Positions 8,354-17,053 of a DNA stretch of 64,000 nt are shown piece after piece (the first letter of the stretch is position 1; each line of letters starts with the position of its first letter). The notes beneath the pieces are model-generated. The model was given only the letters and a program-made list of their open reading frames with translations, had not been told where the DNA came from and made no database searches. Source of the DNA: Chthonomonadia bacterium (lineage in GTDB: Bacteria > Armatimonadota > HRBIN16). The DNA lies in assembly GCA_013314755.1 (NCBI GenBank), contig JABUFA010000015.1, positions 20,898 through 84,897 of the forward strand, given 5' to 3'. The translations under genes were made by a program, and so were the position numbers.

Positions 8354-9010
8354 TTATGGGCATCGAGGGTTATATGGGAAACCTCCTCCTTCCCAGAACT
8401 GCGACTTATCGTCTGGGATGTTATATGGTTGTGGATATTTGGGTCTAGGACGCTTCCCCTTCCTTCCTCCTTCTTCCCATTCCTCTTGTTCTTGCTTCGC
8501 TTTCTCCCGAGCTCGGCGCTTCTCCCTTCCGTGTATCTTCTCACGCGGCCTGTCCGACCAGTCGTCGATATGGTCGGCGACGTATTTCACCGCGATACTG
8601 ACGCCGACCACGATGCCAGCGCCGATAATTAATTCTCGCACGCCAGGAATTAGTAGCCCTGGCAGCGCGATCGCTGCGGGATTGTCTCCACTCGGATCCA
8701 CCCGCATGATCGGCTCATGCTCGCAATACAGATACGGGTGTTCGCTCAATACCGCATCCCGGCTAATGAACCTGCCTACCTGCGGGTCATAGTACCGAGC
8801 GCCCACATGCAGTAAACCCGCATCGCCATCGTCCCGATAGCCCCACGCACCTGCATAACGATACGGGTTAGCACTGCTACCCCACTGCGCCACCGGATTG
8901 CCAAAACCATCGCTTGTGAAGGTGCTCGTCACCGCCTGAACGGGGTCTACCGTCGCCCGCGTCGTGCCCTGACCGTCACTCAGCACCACCTCACCGTTGC
9001 GGGCTATCAA
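8354..9010 (-). CDS. Displaced Rhs 3' end with variable C-terminal tip (tip 2, core type B)
   Basis: 218 residues as drawn; Rhs-like sequence (YRYGNSLIARNGEV) continues in frame to about 9050 and is then cut by a TAA, so the rest of the parent Rhs gene is missing. The core part (GTTRATVDP, TSDGFGNPVAQWG, GARYYDPQVGRF, YLYCEHEPIMRVDPSG) is nearly identical to tip 1. After DPSG the tip has a hydrophobic segment (LIIGAGIVVGVSIAV) and a basic, charged tail rich in Lys, Arg and Glu ending in a Pro/Gly-rich stretch. No toxin family recognised. The downstream TPR-like gene begins 16 bases after the stop. Confidence 0.8.
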   Translation of the reverse strand: MIARNGEVVLSDGQGTTRATVDPVQAVTSTFTSDGFGNPVAQWGSSANPYRYAGAWGYRDDGDAGLLHVGARYYDPQVGRFISRDAVLSEHPYLYCEHEPIMRVDPSGDNPAAIALPGLLIPGVRELIIGAGIVVGVSIAVKYVADHIDDWSDRPREKIHGREKRRAREKAKQEQEEWEEGGRKGKRPRPKYPQPYNIPDDKSQFWEGGGFPYNPRCP

Positions 9011-9163
9011 ACTGTTGCCGTAACGGTAGATCAGGGTGACCGCTTCGCACTGTTGTCGCGATTATAATCCAATCTCGCGAGAAATGCAAGGGCTTTGGTG
9101 ATAAAAATAAGCCAATCCGCGTCGCCGCGTGGAGGGCGAGGCGGGCGCCGAGCCGTTGTCGAC

Positions 9164-10135
9164 CTAACCCCCAACCGCTTCCCTGCGAGGGAAGGGGAGA
9201 TTCTCCTCTCCCCGCGTCGGGGAGAGGCTGGGAGAGGGGTTTTTGTGTCCTGGCTGTAGTATTTCCGATATCTCCACGCGCCGAATGGCTAATCGTTTGG
9301 CGAGAGTGGGGTCAGATACCACCCGTCCTTTGGCATCAAAAGTAAATGAAGCACGCCGTCCATCGTTGTAGGAGATGGTACATTTTATTCCCGTTTTGGG
9401 AATGCTTTCCGGCAGAAACGCCGCTGCAAATCCAGACCTGCGGTAGGACACATCGTTGCGGAACGAATAGGCTACTGGTGAAGGAGTGAGCGTGTAACCC
9501 TTGACCTCCGCATCAGCAGACCAATCCTGTCTCATGCCGAACCAGACCAGTCGTTCCATGCTGACAGCCTGCTCTACTCTTTTGCCTTGTGGCTGGAACT
9601 GGGGACCATGCTTATTCCAGTGGTTGCTATACGTTAGCGGAGGATACCCCAGAGCAGGGTCGAGCCGGTCGGCAACAGCGAGAACTTGTTCCGAGTGGGT
9701 GCCATCTGTTAAGTTGACAAGCAGTTTGTTTTCGCGAGTTGTCTCTGTCGCCTTCACACCGACAATCATCCGGAAAGCTTCATCGGGTATCTGTGGGTCT
9801 TCGATTGGTATCCAATGGTAGTATACGAAGACAACCCTGTGTGGTGTGAGGTCGGGAAGCGGCATCGTGGACGAGAGGGAGCGATTCAAGTATATCCAAG
9901 CGTAGAACCCTCTGGAATCGTTATCCGAATGCTTATGGGGTGGAACTACCGTACGGAGCACTGCATTGCTCAAGGGGCGCAACCGGGTCGCCCCCAATTT
10001 GACGCTGATGGAGGGAGAATCGTCTGCTCGCTGCACTCGCAGCAAACGAAACACGTTCGCGAGGCGCGTCGTGAAGAAACCCGTGATGACAACACCCAGT
10101 AACACGATAGCGACCAACAGCACGCGCTTGACCAT
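9164..10135 (-). CDS. Membrane-anchored hypothetical protein with a repeat-derived C-terminus
   Basis: 323 residues; ATG at 10135 preceded by AGGAGG with 5-base spacing. One N-terminal hydrophobic segment (VLLVAIVLLGVVITGFF) acts as signal or anchor. The remainder is a soluble, beta-rich exported domain with no recognised family (FVYYHWIPIED, YTLTPSPVAYSFRNDVSYRR). The last 25 or so residues, rich in PSLSPTRGEE and LPFPRREAVGG, are encoded by the palindromic repeats at 9178-9242, so the natural end was probably near residue 298. It follows directly on a 150-bp Rhs core remnant, and is a possible Rhs-associated accessory or immunity protein by position only. Confidence 0.65.
   Translation of the reverse strand: MVKRVLLVAIVLLGVVITGFFTTRLANVFRLLRVQRADDSPSISVKLGATRLRPLSNAVLRTVVPPHKHSDNDSRGFYAWIYLNRSLSSTMPLPDLTPHRVVFVYYHWIPIEDPQIPDEAFRMIVGVKATETTRENKLLVNLTDGTHSEQVLAVADRLDPALGYPPLTYSNHWNKHGPQFQPQGKRVEQAVSMERLVWFGMRQDWSADAEVKGYTLTPSPVAYSFRNDVSYRRSGFAAAFLPESIPKTGIKCTISYNDGRRASFTFDAKGRVVSDPTLAKRLAIRRVEISEILQPGHKNPSPSLSPTRGEENLPFPRREAVGG
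9178..9242. repeat. Palindromic repeat cluster (CCTCTCCCCG/CGGGGAGAGG family)
   Basis: Two adjacent hairpins: CTTCCCT-GCG-AGGGAAG at 9178-9194, and CCTCTCCCCG-CGT-CGGGGAGAGG at 9205-9227, a perfect 10-bp stem. Related units occur at 12741, 17707, 45677 and 57479. Here the repeat is read through as the C-terminus of the 9164-10135 gene. Confidence 0.85.
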
Positions 10136-10153
10136 TGCTGCCTCCTGTTGGAC

Positions 10154-10303
10154 ACCGGTTCAGCGACAGGGGTTGATACAGGTTGCCAAGGTACTTGTCT
10201 GCCGTTATCCACCGACCCACCGCCGGCTCGTAATACCGCGCGCCTACATGCATTATACCCGCATCGCCGTCGTCGCGGTAGCCCCAGTCTCCGGCAAAGG
10301 TGT
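10154..10303 (-). pseudogene. Rhs core remnant (core type A)
   Basis: 150 bases aligning by eye with 14350-14499 of the large Rhs gene with only about two mismatches. It encodes FAGDWGYRDDGDAGIMHVGARYY and on to YQPLSLNR. The homology breaks before the VDPSG border and runs into unrelated sequence, so no tip is attached. It abuts the preceding gene's stop region on one side and the ATG of the 323-residue protein on the other. This looks like a scar of recombination between Rhs copies, not an expressed gene. Confidence 0.8.
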
Positions 10304-10390
10304 GAGCAGCCAGAGCGTGTACGCTACCTGCCACACAGACAGTGTACCCCTGCCGAGCCAGTTACTTCCGTCGCAATTCTTTGCCGCAGA

Positions 10391-10843
10391 TTAGGACTGA
10401 TCCGAACCAATCTCAACAGTTATCGCGAAACCTTTCACCCGGATTGAGAAGCGTAAGGGAATATCTGTCAGCACCGTGATGACCTGCGAAGACGGGTCAA
10501 AAACGAGTATGTTAAAAGGATACAGACCAACGTGTTCGGTATCAACGAGGGAGTAGTCAGACACATTCTCAATACGCAGTATGGCAGGGACGAGCCGGAC
10601 TTGCGTTCGCCGTGCTGGTCGTAAAAAGCGGAACCAGCGTGCGACAGTTGCGCGAAGCCCCCGGTGACCTGCATGCAAATCTTCCGCTGGTACTAACACT
10701 GTCTGTTCGTAGCTGAACGGTATGAGCAACACACCAGCTTCGGCATCGAAAGAGATGCGCTCGACATCAAAAAAGCAATCATGGATGAGGTTGTGGATTG
10801 CATCAAGGAACTCCGGCGAGTCCACTTTGAGTACCAGACCCAT
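10391..10843 (-). CDS. Hypothetical small protein, candidate immunity protein for the 10931 tip
   Basis: 150 residues from the ATG at 10843, with GAGGTGAAG just upstream; a GTG three codons earlier is also possible. Soluble, alternating helix and strand: residues around 5-25 FLDAIHNLIHDCFFDVERISFD, then GVLLIPFSY, and a beta-rich C-terminal half (YPFNILVFDPSSQVITVLTDIPLRFSIRV). No signal peptide or catalytic motif. It follows a displaced Rhs tip on the same strand with a gap of about 90 bases, the usual position of an immunity gene. Family unknown. Confidence 0.6.
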   Translation of the reverse strand: MGLVLKVDSPEFLDAIHNLIHDCFFDVERISFDAEAGVLLIPFSYEQTVLVPAEDLHAGHRGLRATVARWFRFLRPARRTQVRLVPAILRIENVSDYSLVDTEHVGLYPFNILVFDPSSQVITVLTDIPLRFSIRVKGFAITVEIGSDQS

Positions 10844-10930
10844 CACCTTCACCTCGCTTCCCCGATGACCTCGCAGCGGGCTGAAAGCACTGCCTCGTTC
10901 AAAGATCTGTTATCAATGATGTGTAATGGA

Positions 10931-11446
10931 CTATTTATTATACCATCGCCACCACTCAGGAAGCGGTATTCTCCATATTTTGTGGCTCTTTTTTATGCCC
11001 ATCTTATACACGACAACCTGAAGGTGCGGCAGGAGTTTATCGCCAAAGCTATGGTGAGGAGGATGGAACCTCGCTTTGATTGCTATCATACCGATAGTCG
11101 CCGTACCTCGAAATATCGCAACAGCACCACCCGCTAAACCGCCAATAAGACCTCCACCGACGTAATACCACCATGGGTCGTTAATCCGTCCGTCATCGAA
11201 ATAGTCTTTCGCCCCCTCGAGCAACAAACCACCTGCGGCACCGATGGCAACGGCTAAGAGTAATGGAAACCTGCCACTCGGATCCACCCCGTTCACGGGG
11301 TCGTCTTCGCAATACAGATAACCGGTTCAACGACAGGATCTGGTACAGGTTGCCACAGTAATTATCCGCAGTGATCCCACGACCTAACGCCAGCTCGTCA
11401 TGGTGCACCCCTATATGCAGTATACCCACATCGCCTGTAACCGGCT
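10931..11446 (-). pseudogene. Displaced, degenerate Rhs 3' end with HxPHHxF tip (core type A)
   Basis: The core part (about 11297-11446) is a diverged copy of the type-A core: GDVGILHIG, GITADNYCGNLYQ. Compared with the large Rhs gene, an extra A near 11330 (CAGATAACCGG against GAGATACCGG) shifts the frame, so the core and tip are no longer joined. The tip frame (10931-11296) keeps NGVDPSGRFP and then has a glycine-rich hydrophobic region (GGLIGGLAGGAVAIF) and an end with FHPPHHSFGDKLLPHLQVV and RIPLPEWWRW. The clustered histidines could be catalytic or metal-binding in a nuclease-type toxin tip; that is a guess from the motif. A candidate immunity gene follows. Confidence 0.7.
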
Positions 11447-11451
11447 CATGT

Positions 11452-12672
11452 CTATGTTCCTAAGGTGTAGCCCACCAGATACTGCGTATCTGCGTACACG
11501 ATCTCCAGAAGCGCGGCAAGTAAAGCCTCCATGACAAAAGGTAACACCGCCCATCCAAGGCGGCGATATGCCTGCCACAACCAAACCGACACAACCAGGG
11601 GAGCCACACTTGTTGCCCACAAATACAGGGACGAATTGAATGCAAACGACTGCCAGAGATAGATTGTGTAAAGAAAAGTGAGTGACAGCATGGGAAGCGC
11701 GGGCAACGATTCGACAAGAAGAACACGCCCGGAAGCTAAAAGCATTCGTTCAATCAACGAGCAACAGGTGATAACGAAAAAGTAAGCTCTCGCGAAGGCG
11801 CCGAGCGTCAGCGACAGGAATACCTGTGCCATGAACAGATAGCTTGCCTGCTGCACTGAGACTGTGATCTCTTCTATGCCGGCTTGTCTGGATGCCTGCC
11901 GGACCGCGTCGTACACAAGGGCTATCAGCAACAGCACGCCCAGAAAAGCGAGCGGACGGATAGCGGGTAAAGCATCACCTGTATTGAACGAAATACGTTT
12001 GCACAGCCACCGGGACAAGCATAGCAGAACCACCCATCCGGCTGCCTGAAGTACAAGTCCGTATATCCCTTTCACCTCTGTAACAACAGGCGATGGTACT
12101 CCTGCTACGGTCCACTGCAGGATGATGGATAGCAACAGATTCATGAAAGTTGCCACAGTCACTGCACCCAGTATTGCCACCGCTGAGAAGATCTGAGGAG
12201 CCTGCCGGACTGCAATGGACGCGCCGATGAGAAGTACCAGAATGAGCAACAAGCCTGCGCAAACGTGCTGGGGAACTCCTGACCCCCACGCTGCGCGTAA
12301 AGCCTCGGCATATCGTTTCTGATGCCATAAAACTGCGGACAGTCTCCACCCGTATGTTTTCTTCTCCAGCTTTGTGGTGGCGTTCTGCTGACGAACCTAG
12401 TAATCCTTCTCTGCGATCTGCCAGAGTCCCAGCTCCTTAGCCAGCCATGCCCTCCAGGTTACCAGTTCGGGATTTTTATCGCCCCGCGCAATGGCTCTGT
12501 CTATCTCGCGATAGCGTTCCTGCATCACAGCCTTGTTGGGGTTTCCCCACCGGTCGAAAGCCTGCGTCCACCATGATGGGTTGCCCAATGCGCTGTGCGG
12601 GTAGCAAAGGGCACATGTCATAGCCATCGCGGTTGCCAGCAGAACGCGCCGCATCGTTGCCCACATTGGCAT
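11452..12672 (-). pseudogene. Multi-pass membrane protein interrupted by an in-frame TAG
   Basis: Read from ATG at 12672 (GGGGGAGG upstream), the product starts with a signal peptide (RRVLLATAMAMTCAL), has a short helical region (RAWLAKELGLWQIAEKDY), meets TAG at 12399-12397 and then continues in the same frame to 11452. The continuation includes TYGWRLSAVLWHQKRYAEALRA and about seven hydrophobic segments. The fused product would be about 405 residues, close to the 385-residue neighbour at 12818-13975, with the same order (signal, TPR-like helices with a W..QKRY or WRQGRY motif, then membrane helices). They are paralogues, so the TAG breaks a once-intact gene unless it is read through. Confidence 0.75.
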
Positions 12673-12740
12673 GTGCACCTCCCCCGTTGCATTCGGCTGC
12701 AGGAGCCTCCATCTGGATCCGCTATCTGCCCGCAGGTGAG

Positions 12741-12763
12741 CCTCTCCCCGCGTCGGGGAGAGG
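12741..12763. repeat. Palindromic repeat, perfect 10-bp stem
   Basis: Same unit as at 9205-9227: arms CCTCTCCCCG and CGGGGAGAGG around CGT. A shorter imperfect hairpin (CCCCCTGCGGGG) follows at about 12774. It lies between the two paralogous membrane-protein genes. Confidence 0.85.
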
Positions 12764-12817
12764 GGTCTTCCTACCCCCTGCGGGGAGGACGGGCGGGGCT
12801 TCCGCGTGCAAAGTTTG

Positions 12818-13975
12818 CTATACCCAGTATGCATACTCCAGCAGGGATCTCACCGCCTGAAGAAGACTGTACCACCAGAAGGGAACGGCGGCAACCCACC
12901 AGCGCGGCTTCAATACGTAAAGCAGAACAGCAGGTGCGACGCTGAGTGCCCAGAAATGTGCCGTTGTCCACAGCAAATCAGGAAGCGGCTTCCACGCGAA
13001 GGACGAAATAGCGGGAAGAGCCAGAACACATATCGCTCCCACGATACCGAAAGACCGCCTCGCTACCCCGTAATACAACATGACAAAATATACGGCTAAC
13101 GCGACGTCTTTCAGAACCAGTTCTGCAAGGATCTTCAAAAAAGCGGGCTGGTTGATAGACACAGCAAGAGATGAGAGCGAGTAGGCGTCTGAGCGAAGAG
13201 ACAGCAGAGGAAGCGCCTGCAGCAGCCCCTGCAAGATTAACCCTGCCGCCGCGAAACCAAGCAGTCTCGACCTGTCAGACACCGCTTCGCTATGGGTTGC
13301 GGTGAACAACAGGCGTCGCATCAACCACAGGCTACCCACCAAAAGGGTTCCGTAAAGAAGCACGGAATAAACTACCTCAGCCAATCGCTCCGCCCGAAGC
13401 GAGATGGGGAAGGGCGCTCCGCTGACCAGAATGCCAGCAATCATCTCATAAGGAGCTATCAGCAGGTTGAAAATGAACGCAACAGCCGTCGCCCAGAAGA
13501 TACCCCTGTTACCGACCCGCCTGGAAAGCCACCAAGCGAAAGCGAGTAGAACCAGAGGCAAGAGCATACGACGGAGACTGGTGAGCAGATAGCGACTGAG
13601 CTCCGGCGACCGCAGAAACGCCGAATACCTGCCCTGACGCCAGTAAGTGTGCAAGAGCCAGCGACTGCACCATTCCTGCTTTTGCTGACCGCACGCGAGC
13701 AGTGACTGCTGGATATGGCTCCATTCCCCACGCTCAGCAAGGAGGCGCACCTGCACGTATGTAAGCCACTGGTCCTGAGGGTACTTCGCTTGCAGGCTAT
13801 GCAGCAGGGGAATGAGGCTCTCGGCGGCGTCGGGTTTGAGACGCAGTTGCTGGTCATACACCTCTCTCCACGTCTGCACCAGCCTGTGGTAATCGGCATC
13901 GCGAGGCGCAGGCTGACCGGCGACAGACGCTGCCATGACCATCAAAGCGACAGGGATTAGTGCGTTTCGGTACAT
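12818..13975 (-). CDS. Exported multi-pass membrane protein with TPR-like N-terminal domain
   Basis: 385 residues from ATG at 13975 (CAGGTGA six bases upstream); a GTG three codons earlier is less likely. Residues 1-22 are a signal peptide ending SVAGQPA. Residues 30-130 are helical and TPR-like (YHRLVQTWREVYDQQLRLKPDAAESLIPLL; WCSRWLLHTYWRQGRYSAFL). From about residue 135 there are seven or eight membrane segments (MLLPLVLLAFAWWLS; LLYGTLLVGSLWLM; DVALAVYFVMLYYGV). The order suggests a periplasmic helical domain tethered to a membrane bundle. It is the first gene after the large Rhs gene, with a broken paralogue next. Family not recognised; an immunity or export role for the Rhs protein is possible but unproven. 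Confidence 0.75.
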   Translation of the reverse strand: MYRNALIPVALMVMAASVAGQPAPRDADYHRLVQTWREVYDQQLRLKPDAAESLIPLLHSLQAKYPQDQWLTYVQVRLLAERGEWSHIQQSLLACGQQKQEWCSRWLLHTYWRQGRYSAFLRSPELSRYLLTSLRRMLLPLVLLAFAWWLSRRVGNRGIFWATAVAFIFNLLIAPYEMIAGILVSGAPFPISLRAERLAEVVYSVLLYGTLLVGSLWLMRRLLFTATHSEAVSDRSRLLGFAAAGLILQGLLQALPLLSLRSDAYSLSSLAVSINQPAFLKILAELVLKDVALAVYFVMLYYGVARRSFGIVGAICVLALPAISSFAWKPLPDLLWTTAHFWALSVAPAVLLYVLKPRWWVAAVPFWWYSLLQAVRSLLEYAYWV

Positions 13976-14086
13976 GTTGTTCACCTGATAGGCAAAACTC
14001 TGCCTGTGCCCCTAAATGTGTCTCCGTCAGTATGGACACAACAGCCCTGTTATAAGTTGCTATCTGGAGCCGTATTTCCGACCCCC

Positions 14087-17053
14087 TCACTCAATCCACG
14101 GCAAAGACCTCCACAATACAGGAACCGTCATCTTAAAAGACGGTCGCGGAGGATATGGTGATGGATGTGGGAAACCCGGATCCCACGGACCGTCCTTGCC
14201 TGGTTGATAGGGGTCGGGTGGCGGTGACGGCTCGTAGTCTTGGCATCCCCCAAGCAGTAACGCCACCGCAACAATACCCAAAATAGGTAGCACTGGTATC
14301 CTGCCACTCGGATCCACCCCGTTCACGGGGTCATCTTCGCAATAGAGATACCGGTTCAGCGACAGGGGCTGATACAGGTTGCCAAGGTACTTGTCTGCCG
14401 TTATCCACCGACCCACCGCCGGCTCGTAATACCGCGCGCCTACATGCATTATATCCGCATCGCCGTCGTCGCGGTAGCCCCAGTCTCCGGCAAAGGTGTA
14501 AGGGGTACGGAAACCGACGTCCAGACGCTCCCCAAAGGCAGTGAATATCGCTAGATAGGTGACACTGCCACCCCACTCGTCGGTGTGCACTCGCGCGGAT
14601 CCCAACCGGTCACTGCCAGACCACCACTGGTCGCCCCACGCGATGTTTACCGCGTTCACCATCCCACCTGCCCACGTATACTTCCAATTCATCATCAGGT
14701 GGTTGGTGGAACTCGGATTGTTCCACTGCTCACGAATCAGCGAACTACCTGCGAAGCGGAAGTTGGCTGACCGGAAAGTGCCAGAGTCGTTAACTGTGCG
14801 CAACACACGGCGCCCTAAGCCGTCGTAAGCATACAGGTGAGTGATTATCCCGATATTACCACCAGGACGTCGGATAGTAGTCAGCCGGTCCTCATAGTCG
14901 TAAGTGAACCAGCGAGTAACGCCATCCTGTGTGCGCTCAATCATGTTGCCGTTAGCGTCCCACCGATAGGTGACACTACCTGCCGTTAACAGCCGGTTGT
15001 CATCATCATAGGTGTAGTTCGTGACCACCCCGTCCTGCACTTGCTGGATGCGGTTACCTACCGCGTCGTAACTCCACTGCAAATCCACCGGTGCATACCC
15101 CGTGCGCTGCTCCCGAACCAGCCGATTGAGAAAGTCATAACGATACCGTATCGTGCTCTGAGTGTTCCACAGCTGCTCATGGACCTGCTTGCATCGCCCG
15201 TTTTCCTGGTAACTGTAAGTGAACGAGGCTAATACCCCACCTGTGGAGTCTTTGTGCGTTATCTGATGCAGACGACCCTGCAAGTAGGTATACTCCCGGC
15301 GTGCCCCATTACCCAAATCCACTGCCACCACGCGACCGTCGGCGTCATATGTCCATGTGGTGGTCTTGCCCAGCTCGCTCAACGTGTGTAACAGGTTGCG
15401 CGACGTGTAGGTAAACTGGATGGTACGGACCACCTCACCCGACAGGCTTTCACTCATTGCCGACAGCAGACCGTTGGGATAGTATTCATACTCTACCCGC
15501 CAGCCAGTGCCCTTCTGTTCACTCTGTAGCCAACCCTGTGCTGTGTGTTGCCACACCGTTTCGCCTGTTTCATCTACCATTCGCACGAGCCGGCTCTGCG
15601 CATCGTAGTGATATTGCACGGTGGTGTTGTTGGGATACCTCCTGGTGCGCAGGCGTCCCCACTCGTCGTAGGTGTATTCCACGCGCTGGTTTTTGGCATC
15701 AATGCGCGCGTTGGGTTCGGTAAACCCGAAAGTGCTCTGCGCATCGGCATACTCCCACTGGGTCTGGTAGCCCAGTGGCGTGGTCAGGCTAATAAGGTTG
15801 CCGTAGGCATCGTAACTGTAATCGGTGATGGTGGTCAGCTGTCCGTAGGCGTCGTATCCATACTGCGTCCGTAGGAAATCAGACTCACTGGTGTACTGCT
15901 TAACTTCAACAAGGTTGCCGTTGCTATCGTAACTGTATTCAGTCTTGTGCCGAGCAGACTCGGAGATGCCCCATGCGTCAGTGACCGGCGGCTCGAGTAC
16001 TTCCGTGAGGCGGTTGGCGTTGTCATAACTGAAGTCAAAGCGGTTGTTTGCTGGGTCTGTGACGCCCACGATATTGCCGTTCGCATCGTAGTCTATCTGC
16101 CACTGCGTGCCTGTTGGCGTGGTAATGCTACTGGGCGCCCAGGCGTAATCGGCATCGTTGTAGGCTAAATAAGTAACGTGGTTCTCGCCGTCCTTCACCT
16201 GCACCAGCCTGCCCCAAACGTCGGTGGCGTTGGAGTAGAAGGTTGTAGATACCCCACGCGCATCGGTGACGCGCAGACCGCGCAGTCCACCCTCTTGCAC
16301 CAGAGTATACTGGAATCGCTGAGAGATGCCAGGCAACTGCTCCCACTCCAAAGAATCGGGGTCGCCGTTTGTTTCTGGGTCACCGTAGCCATACTCCCAT
16401 GTCTGCCCGGCGCGATCGGTGTAGCTCACAATATTGTTGTATGGAGAGTAACCGAACTGCACAAAGTAGTTTTGAACTCCTTCGCCGGTTGTAACAAGCG
16501 GATAGTACACTTTTTCCAGACGTCCCACTGTGTCGTATTCCAGCGTCCAGGTACGGCTCCAATCACCCACCACAAAGCGTACCTCGCGCAGTTTTCCACC
16601 AGAATACTGCAGTTGCAGTTGACGTCCTGACGGGTCACTTATCTGCGAGAGCACACCGTTTGCGTCGTAGGTGAGGGTGATGGCGTTGCCGTTAGTATCA
16701 ACAATGCGACTCAAGCGGTATCGTCCCTGCGTGCTCGTCGGTTCAAACTCCAGCCGTATCTGCGATTTGAGCGTGAGCACATAGCCACTGCCATTGGCAT
16801 GGAGCCGGTCGCGATAGCCATCGCGTGGTATCCACTGCCCGTTCTGCAGATCAAACTTCTGGATGGTATGGTTACCCCAGATGACCGCTGCCTGACTACC
16901 GCCCACTACCTGCTGATAGACATCCAGGTGAGTATCGTAGGTGTGCGTCCACTTGGCGGCAATGAGGGGGTTGGAGTAGACCCCTTTGCTGTTGTGGTGC
17001 AGGCTAAAGCTCACCGGCATCCCACCCCGTGCCTGCCAGCCCACAAGGGGCAC
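14087..17053 (-). CDS. Rhs/YD-repeat protein (large, core type A); start displaced by upstream interruptions
   Basis: 988 residues in the open part; the frame continues upstream through a TAA to the N-terminal signal region (see 17054-17384). Dozens of YD repeats of the form YDxxGNL or YDAxGRL run from about residue 120 to 840, forming the beta-shell that encapsulates the C-terminal toxin in Rhs proteins. The core end has TFAGDWGYRDDGDADIMHVG, then GRWITADKYLGN and DDPVNGVDPSG near residue 915, the usual autoproteolysis region. The tip is short (about 65 residues): a hydrophobic stretch ending LLLGGCQD, then a Pro-rich tail. No toxin motif is visible in that tip, so this copy may be a disarmed or structural Rhs. 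Displaced 3' ends of the same core lie downstream. Confidence 0.88.
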   Translation of the reverse strand: MPLVGWQARGGMPVSFSLHHNSKGVYSNPLIAAKWTHTYDTHLDVYQQVVGGSQAAVIWGNHTIQKFDLQNGQWIPRDGYRDRLHANGSGYVLTLKSQIRLEFEPTSTQGRYRLSRIVDTNGNAITLTYDANGVLSQISDPSGRQLQLQYSGGKLREVRFVVGDWSRTWTLEYDTVGRLEKVYYPLVTTGEGVQNYFVQFGYSPYNNIVSYTDRAGQTWEYGYGDPETNGDPDSLEWEQLPGISQRFQYTLVQEGGLRGLRVTDARGVSTTFYSNATDVWGRLVQVKDGENHVTYLAYNDADYAWAPSSITTPTGTQWQIDYDANGNIVGVTDPANNRFDFSYDNANRLTEVLEPPVTDAWGISESARHKTEYSYDSNGNLVEVKQYTSESDFLRTQYGYDAYGQLTTITDYSYDAYGNLISLTTPLGYQTQWEYADAQSTFGFTEPNARIDAKNQRVEYTYDEWGRLRTRRYPNNTTVQYHYDAQSRLVRMVDETGETVWQHTAQGWLQSEQKGTGWRVEYEYYPNGLLSAMSESLSGEVVRTIQFTYTSRNLLHTLSELGKTTTWTYDADGRVVAVDLGNGARREYTYLQGRLHQITHKDSTGGVLASFTYSYQENGRCKQVHEQLWNTQSTIRYRYDFLNRLVREQRTGYAPVDLQWSYDAVGNRIQQVQDGVVTNYTYDDDNRLLTAGSVTYRWDANGNMIERTQDGVTRWFTYDYEDRLTTIRRPGGNIGIITHLYAYDGLGRRVLRTVNDSGTFRSANFRFAGSSLIREQWNNPSSTNHLMMNWKYTWAGGMVNAVNIAWGDQWWSGSDRLGSARVHTDEWGGSVTYLAIFTAFGERLDVGFRTPYTFAGDWGYRDDGDADIMHVGARYYEPAVGRWITADKYLGNLYQPLSLNRYLYCEDDPVNGVDPSGRIPVLPILGIVAVALLLGGCQDYEPSPPPDPYQPGKDGPWDPGFPHPSPYPPRPSFKMTVPVLWRSLPWIE

